Shown here piece by piece: positions 26,683-35,592 of a stretch of 64,000 bases of DNA (position 1 is the stretch's first letter; each line of letters opens with the position of its first letter). The notes beneath the pieces are model-generated. The model was not told where the DNA came from. It saw nothing but the letters and a program-made list of their open reading frames with translations, and did not search any database. Made by a program: the position numbers and the translations under genes. Where the stretch lies: assembly GCA_017442805.1 (NCBI GenBank), contig JAFRZA010000020.1:62001-126000 (forward strand), read 5' to 3'. The stretch comes from Erysipelotrichaceae bacterium (GTDB lineage: Bacteria > Bacillota_I > Bacilli_A > Erysipelotrichales > Erysipelotrichaceae).

Positions 26683-29259
26683 ATGGCTAGGAAATTGATG
26701 TGGGTTTTCATATCTTTTCTGTTAACAGTATCTTTGACAGTGGTTCAGAGTTCTTTTATCTCTGTACAGGCCAGGGATCGCGACGATGAATCGCCGGCAT
26801 TTATTCTCCAGGAAAATGAACAGCACCGGCAGACCGGCCAGCCGGAAGATGCCAATGCCTGTGCCTACATTGAGGAGGGCATTGACAGAGATCTTCTGCT
26901 CCATAACAGAGTGGGGGCACAGATGCAGAACAGTCAGGCCTCCAGTTATTCTCTGGTCAGTCATGGCTATGTAACCGACGTCAAAGACCAGAATCCCTAC
27001 GGAACCTGCTGGGCCTTTGCGGCCATGGCATCGGCGGAAAGCGGCCTGCTGAAGAACTGCGGAAGAACTGCTGACCTTGCGGAGCTGCAGCTTGCCTATT
27101 TCTTCTATAATTGTTATCAGCAGCCTGACCAGCTGAATCTGATCACCAATGACGGCAATGTCACGTCAAACAGCAACAGCTTGCTGAACGTCGGCGGCAA
27201 TTCCGTATATGCAACCCTGGCCCTGGCAAGCGGCATTGGCCTGTCTGAGGAGACAGACTATCCATATGCTAGTGCAGCGGCTTATCTGTCATCCGGAACG
27301 GCAGCACCGTGTTATCACACGGCATACCGGCTGAGAACGGCCCGGTGGCTGACCATGGCAGAACCCGATATCATAAAGCAGGCATTGATGGATTACGGCG
27401 CGCTGGCGGTGTCCTATTATCACAGTGATGCCTACATCAACCATACCGATTCCGGCGAGTATGCCTACTATCAGAATTACACATCCGTAGCCAACCATGC
27501 CGTTACGCTGGTCGGCTGGGATGATAACTATCCCCGGACCAACTTCAAGTCCAGCAAGATGCCGACCAATAACGGTGCTTGGCTGATCAAGAACAGCTGG
27601 GGCACAGACTGGGGAAACGAAGGCTACTTCTGGGTCTCCTATGAGGACCGAAGCATACAGAGAAGTGTGGCCGTTTTCTTCGAAGTCGAGGCTGATGAGA
27701 GCTACGCTTCCGCTGCCAGCAATCTCTACCAGTACGACGGCAGTGCCGTATCCGGTTACTGGAAATCGGATTCCCAAAGCGTCTATGCCGGAAATGTCTA
27801 TCAGACAGCTGGTGATAATGAGGTGCTGACGGATGTTGGCTTCCTGGCCGGGCAGACTGATCTTGACTATACGATTTACGTCTACCGGAATGTCAGCAGC
27901 ACTCCGCTGACGGGCACGCTGGTCGCTCAGCAGAGCGGGCATCTTAACGATGCCGGCTATTATCTGATTCCGCTGGCAGATGAGATCGACCTTTCCAGAA
28001 ACGAAAGATATGCCGTTGTCATCCGGTTCTCATCCGCGGAGACCAACATCAACCTGTACATTGACTATACCAGTACGACCAACTTCACCGATGGCTCAAG
28101 TACCACTTTCCATAATGATGTAAGCAACGAGTTCAGCTATTACAGCACTGACGGTTATAGCTGGAAGAGCTTTACTTCCAAGGGCTATTCCGCCAGGATC
28201 AAGGCTCTAACCAGGACGATGAGCGGCTGCGCTGTCCGCTTCGTCGATGACGACGGAACGCTGCTGCAGAGCAGCCGGTATGAATACGGTGAAATGCCGG
28301 TATACAGCGGTCCAGTTCCTGCCAAGGCAACAACGGCACAGTACATCTATACCTTCACCGGCTGGAGCCCGCAGCTCGCCCCCGTAACCGGTCTGCAGAC
28401 CTACACGGCGACTTACCGGGCGGTGGCAAACACCGTTGATCTGAACCTGAGCGTTGACGGCATGAGCACTGACGGCATTGAACTGTCGTGGTCCAATGTC
28501 GGGGCCGACAGCTATGAGATTTACCGCAGTGACCTTGCACAGGTCCGCTCTGCATCTCAGAATGTCTGGACGGATAATGTTGATGAGGATGTCGTCTGGG
28601 GTGAAAGCCGGAGCATGGGAAGCGAGTATTCCTATCATGTCAAGGCTATCAGAAACGGACTGTACGTTGCAGAAAGCAACGTCGTCACGGTAATCTACAA
28701 TCCGTTTGCCGATGTTGCAATGGGAACTGCTGACTTCACCCATGTCGCCTGGGCGTACAACCGTCAGATCGTCAACGGCCTGTCTTCCGCCAATAACCTG
28801 TTCGGGCTTAATAACCTCTGCCTGCGGGTGCAGTTCTGCATCATGCTCTGGAAGATGGCGGACAAGCCGGCGGTGACCGGTTTGAGCTGCCCGTTCACTG
28901 ACATCGATGTTCTCAGCACCAATAACCGGAAAGCTGTCATCTGGTGCTACAACGAAGGCATCATCAATGGTACCTCCGCGACCACCTTCACCCCCAATGG
29001 CAACATTACCAGAGCACAGCTGGCCATCATGGTCTGGAAAATGGCCGGCCAGCCGGCGGTAAACGGCATGAGCTGTCCGTATGATGATCTTGACGGCCTG
29101 ACAGCCAATAACCGCAAGGCCGTCATCTGGTGCTATAATAACGGTCTGTTTGACAGCATTACCGGAACGTCGTTTTACCCTTCTGCCAAAGGCACCAGGG
29201 GGTTGCTGACAGAGATGCTGTATGGCTGCCGGTGGATTTACCGCAGCGTGGAAGAGTGA
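26683..29259 (+). CDS. SLH-anchored papain-like protease, paralog 3
   Basis: An 858-residue paralog. Signal peptide 1-30 (SVQA-RDR). Catalytic residues Gln103, Cys109 (DQNPYGTCWAF), His272 (NHAVTLVGW) and Asn304 (LIKNSWGTDWG) are intact. It has a lectin-like domain (about 330-505), one Flg_new-type repeat (about 510-580, VRFVDDDGTLLQSS), an Fn3-like region and three SLH domains. It differs from its neighbours in catalytic-cleft residues (GLLKNCGRT, FFYNCYQQPDQ), with two extra Cys in the protease domain, so substrate preference may differ. TAAGGAG precedes the ATG. The gene has its own promoter and terminator. Confidence 0.9.
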   Translation: MARKLMWVFISFLLTVSLTVVQSSFISVQARDRDDESPAFILQENEQHRQTGQPEDANACAYIEEGIDRDLLLHNRVGAQMQNSQASSYSLVSHGYVTDVKDQNPYGTCWAFAAMASAESGLLKNCGRTADLAELQLAYFFYNCYQQPDQLNLITNDGNVTSNSNSLLNVGGNSVYATLALASGIGLSEETDYPYASAAAYLSSGTAAPCYHTAYRLRTARWLTMAEPDIIKQALMDYGALAVSYYHSDAYINHTDSGEYAYYQNYTSVANHAVTLVGWDDNYPRTNFKSSKMPTNNGAWLIKNSWGTDWGNEGYFWVSYEDRSIQRSVAVFFEVEADESYASAASNLYQYDGSAVSGYWKSDSQSVYAGNVYQTAGDNEVLTDVGFLAGQTDLDYTIYVYRNVSSTPLTGTLVAQQSGHLNDAGYYLIPLADEIDLSRNERYAVVIRFSSAETNINLYIDYTSTTNFTDGSSTTFHNDVSNEFSYYSTDGYSWKSFTSKGYSARIKALTRTMSGCAVRFVDDDGTLLQSSRYEYGEMPVYSGPVPAKATTAQYIYTFTGWSPQLAPVTGLQTYTATYRAVANTVDLNLSVDGMSTDGIELSWSNVGADSYEIYRSDLAQVRSASQNVWTDNVDEDVVWGESRSMGSEYSYHVKAIRNGLYVAESNVVTVIYNPFADVAMGTADFTHVAWAYNRQIVNGLSSANNLFGLNNLCLRVQFCIMLWKMADKPAVTGLSCPFTDIDVLSTNNRKAVIWCYNEGIINGTSATTFTPNGNITRAQLAIMVWKMAGQPAVNGMSCPYDDLDGLTANNRKAVIWCYNNGLFDSITGTSFYPSAKGTRGLLTEMLYGCRWIYRSVEE

Positions 29260-29290
29260 ATGATTGATGTTTGCAGTTAAGCTACAGCAG

Positions 29291-29313
29291 AGCCGGCAGC
29301 GATGCCGGCTTTT
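29291..29313 (+). terminator. Terminator of protease paralog 3
   Basis: Stem 29291-29298 with 29303-29310 (AGCCGGCA/TGCCGGCT), loop GCGA, then TTT. Confidence 0.82.
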
Positions 29314-29335
29314 GTGTGCGGCGCTTTATTCTTGA

Positions 29336-29365
29336 TTTTCAGCAGAAAAAAGCGCATAGTATAAA
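29336..29365 (+). promoter_or_regulatory. Probable promoter of protease paralog 4
   Basis: -10 TATAAA (29360-29365) with a weak -35 TTTTCA (29336-29341, 18-nt spacer). It is 31 nt before the start. Confidence 0.5.
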
Positions 29366-29396
29366 AGTGCATCACTGCAGTTAAAGGGGATTTTTT

Positions 29397-32162
29397 ATGA
29401 AAAAACTGATGATATCACTGATGTCAATCCTGCTGGCTGTTTCACTGGCCATCCCGCAGGGGCTGACAGCCGTGCGCGCTGAAGAGCACGCCGACGCCAC
29501 TTCCGAAACTTCCATTACCGTGCCTGAACAGTACCGCGAAGGCAGCGGGCCGGAAGACGAAAACGCTTTTGCGTACATCAACCTTGAACTTGACAAGGAA
29601 AGACTTCTGCATAAGAACCATGCGGAAACTGACGGATTATATAACTTAGCTTCCAGCTATTCGCTGATCGATCAGGGCTTAGTGACTCCGGTCAAGAATC
29701 AGAATCCTTATGGAACCTGCTGGACCTTCTCAACCATGGGTTCCGCTGAAAGCGGAATTCTGAAGAAATACGGAAAGACCGTTGACCTGGCTGAACTGCA
29801 GATTGCCTGGTATACCTACAAGAACTACCAGGTAGCTGATCATCTGGGACTGATAACCAACGACGGCAATACCTGCACTCCGGCTTCCCAGATCTTTGAT
29901 ACGGGCGGAAACTCCTGGCTGTCAACCTTTGCTCTGGCCAGCGGCATCGGCTTCTCCCTGGAAGCTGATTACCCGTACACCAAGGCTAACAGCTGGCTGA
30001 TGAGCGGCGCTACCGCACCCTGTTACAACAGCAAATACGTTCTGAGAAGCTCCATCTGGCTGGAAATGTCCGAACCTGAGGTCGTCAAGCAGGCCCTGAT
30101 GGACTATGGTGCTCTGGCGGTTTCCTATTACCACAGCGACAGCTATTTCAACAGCTCAACTGGTGCCTACTATCAGACTTCACAGACCAGCGCCAACCAT
30201 GCCGTTACCCTGGTAGGCTGGGATGACAACTATTCCAGAACGAACTTCAAGTCCTCCAAGAGACCCAGCAGCAATGGCGCCTGGCTGATCAAGAACAGCT
30301 GGGGAACCAGTTGGGGCAACAGCGGCTATTTCTGGATCTCCTATGAAGACGCCAGCATCAAGAACAGCGAAGCCATTTTCTTCAACGTCGACATTGATGA
30401 AAGCTATGCCGAAGAGACGACCAAACTGTATCAGTACGACGGCAGCAGCTTCCCGGGGTGGGACGATGAACTGAAATCCAAGACCGTTTACGAGGCCAAC
30501 ATTTACAAGACTGTTGACAGCCATGAGACTCTGACTGACGTCGGCTTTGTCGTTGACCAGGCCAATACCAGTTATACGATCTACATCTACACCAACACCA
30601 ATACCAGCAAGCCGACTTCCGGGACGCTGGCTCTGCAGCAGAGCGGTGTTCTCGACAGCGCCGGCTACTATCTGCTTCCGCTTAATCAGCCGGTGACCCT
30701 CAACAAGGGAGAATACTTCTCCGTAGTCATCAAGCAGACCGGTTCCAGCAACGTCAACCTGTGGGTTGACTACACCTATGACTTGGGCGGCATCAACACC
30801 TACAATGAAACGGCGAATGACCTCAGCTTCGTCAGCACCAATGGCACCAACTGGACAGACTACAGCCATAGCGAAGATCCGGCGACCTGCCGCATCAAGG
30901 CCGTGACGATGTCCGAAGCCAAGTATACGGTTGAGTTCGTCAACTATGATGGCACCGTTCTGGACAGCGCCAAGTATGCCCTGGGCGAAACGCCGGTTTA
31001 CAGCGGCCCGACTCCGACCAGAGAAGCTGACGCGCAGTATACCTATACTTTCGCAGGCTGGACTCCAGCCATCACTGCCGTCACCGGCAGCGCCACCTAC
31101 ACGGCGACTTACACCAAGACCTTAAACAAGTACCTCATCAAGTTCGTCAATCATGACGGCACCGTGCTGCAGAGCAGCGAGTTTGAGTACGGAAAGACTC
31201 CGGTTTACAGCGGTCCGACGCCCACCAAGATGTCAGATGCTCTGTACAACTACATCTTCAACGGTTGGAACCCGGCCATCACGGCGGTAACCGGCGAAAA
31301 GACCTACACCGCTACCTTCAGAGCGGAGGAACATGACAATCTGGCCATTACGAATCTGGCCAACGGCGGAACCGATGAAGGCATCTTCGTGACCTTCCGT
31401 AACGTCGAAGGCGCTCAGAAATACGGAGTTCAGGTCAGCGTTGACGGCGGTGACTGGCAGACAGTCAGCGACGAGATCACTGCTACCACTTATCTCGATG
31501 AAACGGCTTCCCTGATGGGCAAGACCTACACTTACCGGGTAAGATCCCAGACCGATGGTGTTTGGAGCGACTACTGCCCGACTGCCAACCTGCTGAGAAA
31601 TCCGTTCACGGATGTCGAGGAAGGCACCGACAGCTTCACGCACATTGCCTGGGCTTACAATAACGGTATCGTAAACGGACTTTCCTCCAGCAACCACCTG
31701 TTTGCCCCGGCCGGCAACTGCACGAGAGCGCAGTTCTGCATCATGCTCTGGAAGATGTCCGGCAGACCGGACACCACCGGAATGGAGTGTCCGTTCACCG
31801 ACATTGACGGAGTCACCGGAAACAACAGAACTGCCATCATCTGGTGTTACAATGAAGGCATCGTCAACGGCACTTCCGCCACGACCTTCAACCCCAGCGG
31901 CAACATCACCCGCGCCCAGCTGGCCATCATGATTTGGAAACTGGCTGATCAACCGAAGGTTACCGGCATGAACTGCCCGTATTCCGATCTGGGCGGTCTG
32001 ACCAACAACAACCGCAAGGCCGTTATCTGGTGCTACAACATGGGCCTGATCGGAAGCCTCGGAAGTCTCCGTTTCGGCCCGATTGCCAAGGGCACCAGAG
32101 CCCTGCTGGCGGAAATGCTGTACGGATACAACGAAGTCTTCCACATCGTGGAAAACGACTGA
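29397..32162 (+). CDS. SLH-anchored papain-like protease, paralog 4, with two repeats
   Basis: A 921-residue paralog. Signal peptide about 1-28 (VRA-EEH). The catalytic set is Gln102, Cys108 (NQNPYGTCWTF), His268 (NHAVTLVGW), Asn300 (LIKNSWGTSWG). A lectin-like domain is followed by two Flg_new-type repeats (about 510-640; VEFVNYDGTVLDS and IKFVNHDGTVLQS), an Fn3-like region and three SLH domains. It starts at ATG 29397 after TTAAAGGGG. It is followed by a strong terminator at 32186-32211 and then by the remnant of a fifth copy. Substrate is unknown; the family is clear. Confidence 0.9.
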   Translation: MKKLMISLMSILLAVSLAIPQGLTAVRAEEHADATSETSITVPEQYREGSGPEDENAFAYINLELDKERLLHKNHAETDGLYNLASSYSLIDQGLVTPVKNQNPYGTCWTFSTMGSAESGILKKYGKTVDLAELQIAWYTYKNYQVADHLGLITNDGNTCTPASQIFDTGGNSWLSTFALASGIGFSLEADYPYTKANSWLMSGATAPCYNSKYVLRSSIWLEMSEPEVVKQALMDYGALAVSYYHSDSYFNSSTGAYYQTSQTSANHAVTLVGWDDNYSRTNFKSSKRPSSNGAWLIKNSWGTSWGNSGYFWISYEDASIKNSEAIFFNVDIDESYAEETTKLYQYDGSSFPGWDDELKSKTVYEANIYKTVDSHETLTDVGFVVDQANTSYTIYIYTNTNTSKPTSGTLALQQSGVLDSAGYYLLPLNQPVTLNKGEYFSVVIKQTGSSNVNLWVDYTYDLGGINTYNETANDLSFVSTNGTNWTDYSHSEDPATCRIKAVTMSEAKYTVEFVNYDGTVLDSAKYALGETPVYSGPTPTREADAQYTYTFAGWTPAITAVTGSATYTATYTKTLNKYLIKFVNHDGTVLQSSEFEYGKTPVYSGPTPTKMSDALYNYIFNGWNPAITAVTGEKTYTATFRAEEHDNLAITNLANGGTDEGIFVTFRNVEGAQKYGVQVSVDGGDWQTVSDEITATTYLDETASLMGKTYTYRVRSQTDGVWSDYCPTANLLRNPFTDVEEGTDSFTHIAWAYNNGIVNGLSSSNHLFAPAGNCTRAQFCIMLWKMSGRPDTTGMECPFTDIDGVTGNNRTAIIWCYNEGIVNGTSATTFNPSGNITRAQLAIMIWKLADQPKVTGMNCPYSDLGGLTNNNRKAVIWCYNMGLIGSLGSLRFGPIAKGTRALLAEMLYGYNEVFHIVEND

Positions 32163-32185
32163 TAACATCAATCAGAACAGTTATG

Positions 32186-32211
32186 AGGGAGATATCAATA
32201 TCTCCCTTTTT
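32186..32211 (+). terminator. Terminator of protease paralog 4
   Basis: Stem 32186-32194 with 32199-32207 (AGGGAGATA/TATCTCCCT), loop TCAA, then five further T. Confidence 0.88.
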
Positions 32212-32309
32212 TGACCACTCCAATCCCAATGACACCAGACCTTCAGGCATCTCCATTCAGCTGAAGGCTGACGGCATCGTTGCCGGAATCGCTCAACTCA
32301 CCGCTGCCA

Positions 32310-33579
32310 TCGGTTGGACTTATACATCAACTGTGAACAAGTATCTGGTCAGGTTCGTCAATGATGACGGAACGCTCCTTTAGAGCGAGGAACTGGAATA
32401 CGGCGCTACCCCGGTCTACAGCGGTGAAACGCCGACCAAGGAAGCTGATGCTCAGTACACCTACACGTTTGCGCGCTGGGATCGGAAATTGCGAGCGTTA
32501 CCGCCGAAGCTACTTACACCGCCACCTATGGCACGACGGTCAATGAGTATCTGATCACGTTCGTCAATGATGACGGTACCGTTCTGCAGAGCAGTGAAGT
32601 ACCTTATGGCGAATTACCGGTTTATGAAGGCGAAATGCCGACCAAGCCGGCGACCTTGCAGTACGCCTATACCTTCTCAGGCTGGACTCCGGAAATTGCG
32701 ACAGTTACCAAGGCGGAAACCTACATGGCTACCTATGACGCAACGGGAAACGATGCGCTGGTAATCATTTCGCTGGTCAACGAGGGTACCGACAGCGGTA
32801 TCACCGTCAACTATACCGACATCCCGCTGGCAGAAAAGTATCAGGTTCAGGTAAGCGAAAAAGGAACCAGCTGGAAGACACTGACCACCAAGGAAACCAC
32901 GGCAAGCTTTACCGATGAAACGGCCGTCGTAATGGGCAAGATCTATTACTACCGTGTCAGAATGTACGCTGAAGGCAGTTGGGGCGCCTGGACGGACGTC
33001 GAGCATCTGATGAGGAACCCGTTCACGGATGTCTTTGAAGGGACTGACGATTTCACCTATGTTGCCTGGGCTTACAACAATGATATCGTCAACGGCATCT
33101 CTTCCAGCAACCACCTGTTCAACCTTACCGGCAGATGCACCAGAACGCAGTTCTGCATCATGCTGTGGAAGATGAACGGCAGGCCGTCAGTCGACGGCAT
33201 GAGCTGTCCGTTTACCGACATTGATGACGTTACGGCTAATAACCAGAACGGCATCATCTGGTGCTACAACCAGGGCATCGTCAACGGCACGACGCCGACG
33301 ACCTTCGCTCCCAGTGGCAATATCACCAGAGCTCAGCTGGCCATCATGGTCTACAAGATGGCCGGCATGCCGAGTGTTGCCGGAATGACCTGTCCGTTCA
33401 CCAATCTGGACGGTCTGACCAGCAACAATAAGAAGGCAGTTATCTGGTGCTACAACAACGGCCTGATTGACAGCATCACCGGAACCAGATTCTCTTCCAA
33501 GACCAGGGGAACCAGGGCACTGCTGACGGAAATGCTGTACTGGTACAACCAGGTCGTTAACGAGGGAAACACCCACTGA
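32310..33579 (+). pseudogene. Decayed 3' remnant of a fifth SLH protease paralog
   Basis: Homology to the Flg_new repeats of paralogs 2 and 4 begins about 32310 (STVNKYLVRFVNDDGTLL). TAG at 32381-32383 replaces the conserved Gln of the VLQS motif. About 100 bases later one C is missing near 32483 (GAT CGG where GAT CCG GAA is expected), shifting the frame. After that the frame is open through a second repeat, an Fn3-like region and three SLH domains to 33579. No signal peptide, protease domain, promoter or ribosome binding site lies ahead; the preceding bases are the paralog 4 terminator. The ATG at 32635 could start a 314-residue SLH protein, but nothing supports its translation or export. 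Confidence 0.85.
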
Positions 33580-33592
33580 CATTGATCCAAGA

Positions 33593-33620
33593 GGAGGATG
33601 CGATCAGGCGTTCTCCTTTT
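33593..33620 (+). terminator. Terminator after the remnant
   Basis: Stem 33593-33601 with 33608-33616 (9 pairs, two G-U), loop GATCAG, then TTTT. Confidence 0.7.
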
Positions 33621-33627
33621 CCGTCAT

Positions 33628-33656
33628 TTGAATTCTGCCGTTATTTAGGCTATCAT
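33628..33656 (+). promoter_or_regulatory. Promoter of the Fn3-protein/pyruvyl transferase operon
   Basis: -35 TTGAAT (33628-33633), 17-nt spacer, -10 TATCAT (33651-33656), 32 nt before the start. Confidence 0.72.
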
Positions 33657-33687
33657 TGAATCATAAGGATACGGAAGGGAAAGGCAA

Positions 33688-34332
33688 ATGAAGAGGAATT
33701 ACCGGCGTGCACTACTACTTGTGATCAGTTGCCTTTCTTTATTAGCGAGCGGCTACATATGTTATAAGATCAATACGGACATCCCGCAGTCGCAGACTGA
33801 CCCCTCAGCGGCTCCCGAGCCGGTGGTGCTGTCCTTCCAGAACCGGGAGGAAGGCATCCGCATTCAGTGGAAAGCATCCCCCGGAGCCGTCAATTACCGC
33901 GTCGTCCGCAAGGAAAAGAGTGGGTTATGGGAAGTCTATGACTACACGGAAAACACCTGGTATGACGACAATGCCGTGGAAGACGGCGTGACCTACTACT
34001 ATAAGGTCTACGGGATCGGGCAGGTAAAGACCGGAAAGGCTTCGGAAGCCGTCAAGGTCCTCAGGCTGGCCAAGCCTCAGATCGTCTTGGCGGAAAAGCA
34101 GGAAGGCGGAATAGCGCTGAGCTGGCAGGAAGTTAAGACGGCCGGCTACTATTATGTCTACCGCAGTGGCGATGGTGAAAAGTTCGAAAAGATCTCGGAC
34201 AGGATCAGGGAACTGATGTACCTGGACGCTTCGGTAAGCCCGGGCAATACCTATTACTATTGTGTCAAGGCTGCCAACAGCAACAACACCTACATTTCCG
34301 TCCGTTCGGACGTCGTAAGCATTGAATACTGA
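33688..34332 (+). CDS. Membrane-anchored protein with two Fn3-like domains
   Basis: A 214-residue protein with an N-terminal hydrophobic helix (about 8-26, RALLLVISCLSLLASGYICY) that may be an uncleaved anchor or a signal peptide. Two Fn3-like domains follow (about 48-126 and 128-214), each with the W-x-A/E-V ... Y-x-VYR ... Y-Y-Y-x-V pattern seen also in the linker regions of the neighbouring SLH proteases. It has no catalytic motif. It lies 45 nt upstream of the pyruvyl transferase in the same direction. A structural or protein-contact role at the cell surface is likely but not shown. Confidence 0.65.
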   Translation: MKRNYRRALLLVISCLSLLASGYICYKINTDIPQSQTDPSAAPEPVVLSFQNREEGIRIQWKASPGAVNYRVVRKEKSGLWEVYDYTENTWYDDNAVEDGVTYYYKVYGIGQVKTGKASEAVKVLRLAKPQIVLAEKQEGGIALSWQEVKTAGYYYVYRSGDGEKFEKISDRIRELMYLDASVSPGNTYYYCVKAANSNNTYISVRSDVVSIEY

Positions 34333-34377
34333 TCTTGAATCAGAAAATAATAGAGAGAATAAGAGTGGACAGATGAT

Positions 34378-35592
34378 ATGAAAATAGCGGTAATCGGTTT
34401 GTATTCCATCAAGAATGTCGGCGACAACGTGCTGTGCTATTCCACCATCCACCTGCTGAAGCAGAAGCTGCCGAAGGTGAAAATCGTGGAAGTCGACGCC
34501 AACCCGCCGATGGCAGAAGTAAAGAAGTACGGAAAGTTGCGAGCTTTCATTGCCAGGGTAATGATCCATTTCCAGAAGGATCTGTTTTCCTACGAGAATC
34601 ATACCCGTTTCCGTTACTGGTATGAAAAGACGATGTGGAAGCTGAAGACCGGCCGCTATTTCGCCGACAGGCTGAAAGGCTGCGATGCCGTGGTCTTTGC
34701 CGGCGGCGGCTTTCTGAAGTTCCGCACCCAGGGTCTGAACTACTACGTCGAACAGATTATCGAACTGGCCAGAGAGAAGAAGGCGCTGGTCATGATGAAC
34801 GGCGTTGGCATTGAAGGCTATGACGAAGAAGACATCCGCTGCCAGAAGCTCAAGCAGATCATCAATGACGACTGCGTGAAGGTGATCACCACCCGTGACG
34901 ACATCGACATTCTCGACAACAACTACATCACCAATAAGAACATCCTGACCTCCCGGGTCGGCGACCCGGCCCTGTGGGTCACGGATGTCTACGATATCAA
35001 TCGCGCCGAAGAAATCCGTCCCATCGTCGCCGTCAACCTCATCCGGGGCAACGTCTACAAGGACTACGGCAACAAGCTTACCCCGCTGGCGCTGGAAAAC
35101 TTCTACCGCCATCTGCTGAGGGAACTGGACAGCCGGGGCATCGAATGGGTGCTGTTCTCCAACGGCATGAAGGCTGACAACGTCTTCGGCAGGACCTTGC
35201 TGAAGAAGATGGGCTATGACAGAAAGGAGCGAATGGTGGTCTTCTCTTCAACGGAAGAGTACATGCGCTACCTCAGCTCGGTCGCCTGCACCTTTGGCGC
35301 CCGTTTGCACGCCTGCATCATTTCCTATGCCATGGACGTTCCGGTTGCCGGGCTGATTTGGAATGACAAGACCCGCTTTTTCTCCGAAATCATCGGCAAG
35401 CGGGAATACTTCTTCGATGAAAACGAGCTTGACGTCACCAGCATCGTCGATGCCATTGAAAAGGCCATCAATGACACTCATGACGCCGAAAACCGCGAAG
35501 CGCTGAAGAAACTGACCAGAGACTATCTGGAGAAGTTCTGCGATATTTTGAAGGAAGAAAAGAAAGCAGCGGAGGGAACCGGCAATGAGTAA
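34378..35592 (+). CDS. Polysaccharide pyruvyl transferase family protein (CsaB-like)
   Basis: A 404-residue enzyme of the pyruvyl transferase family, which adds ketal pyruvate from PEP to a cell-wall sugar. Seen: the N-terminal KIAVIGLYSIKNVGDNVL (Rossmann-like nucleotide pocket), AVVFAGGGFLKFRTQGLNY, SRVGDPALW, and the C-terminal SVACTFGARLHACIISYAMD with the conserved GxRLH. In SLH-bearing Gram-positives CsaB pyruvylates the secondary wall polymer that SLH domains bind, and five SLH genes flank this one. The stop overlaps the next gene by 8 bases. The family is confident and the acceptor inferred. Confidence 0.87.
   Translation: MKIAVIGLYSIKNVGDNVLCYSTIHLLKQKLPKVKIVEVDANPPMAEVKKYGKLRAFIARVMIHFQKDLFSYENHTRFRYWYEKTMWKLKTGRYFADRLKGCDAVVFAGGGFLKFRTQGLNYYVEQIIELAREKKALVMMNGVGIEGYDEEDIRCQKLKQIINDDCVKVITTRDDIDILDNNYITNKNILTSRVGDPALWVTDVYDINRAEEIRPIVAVNLIRGNVYKDYGNKLTPLALENFYRHLLRELDSRGIEWVLFSNGMKADNVFGRTLLKKMGYDRKERMVVFSSTEEYMRYLSSVACTFGARLHACIISYAMDVPVAGLIWNDKTRFFSEIIGKREYFFDENELDVTSIVDAIEKAINDTHDAENREALKKLTRDYLEKFCDILKEEKKAAEGTGNE

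Noticed and set aside
32635-33579. Functional 314-aa SLH protein from ATG 32635
   Set aside because: No signal peptide, promoter or ribosome binding site; sequence upstream is the broken continuation of the same coding region.
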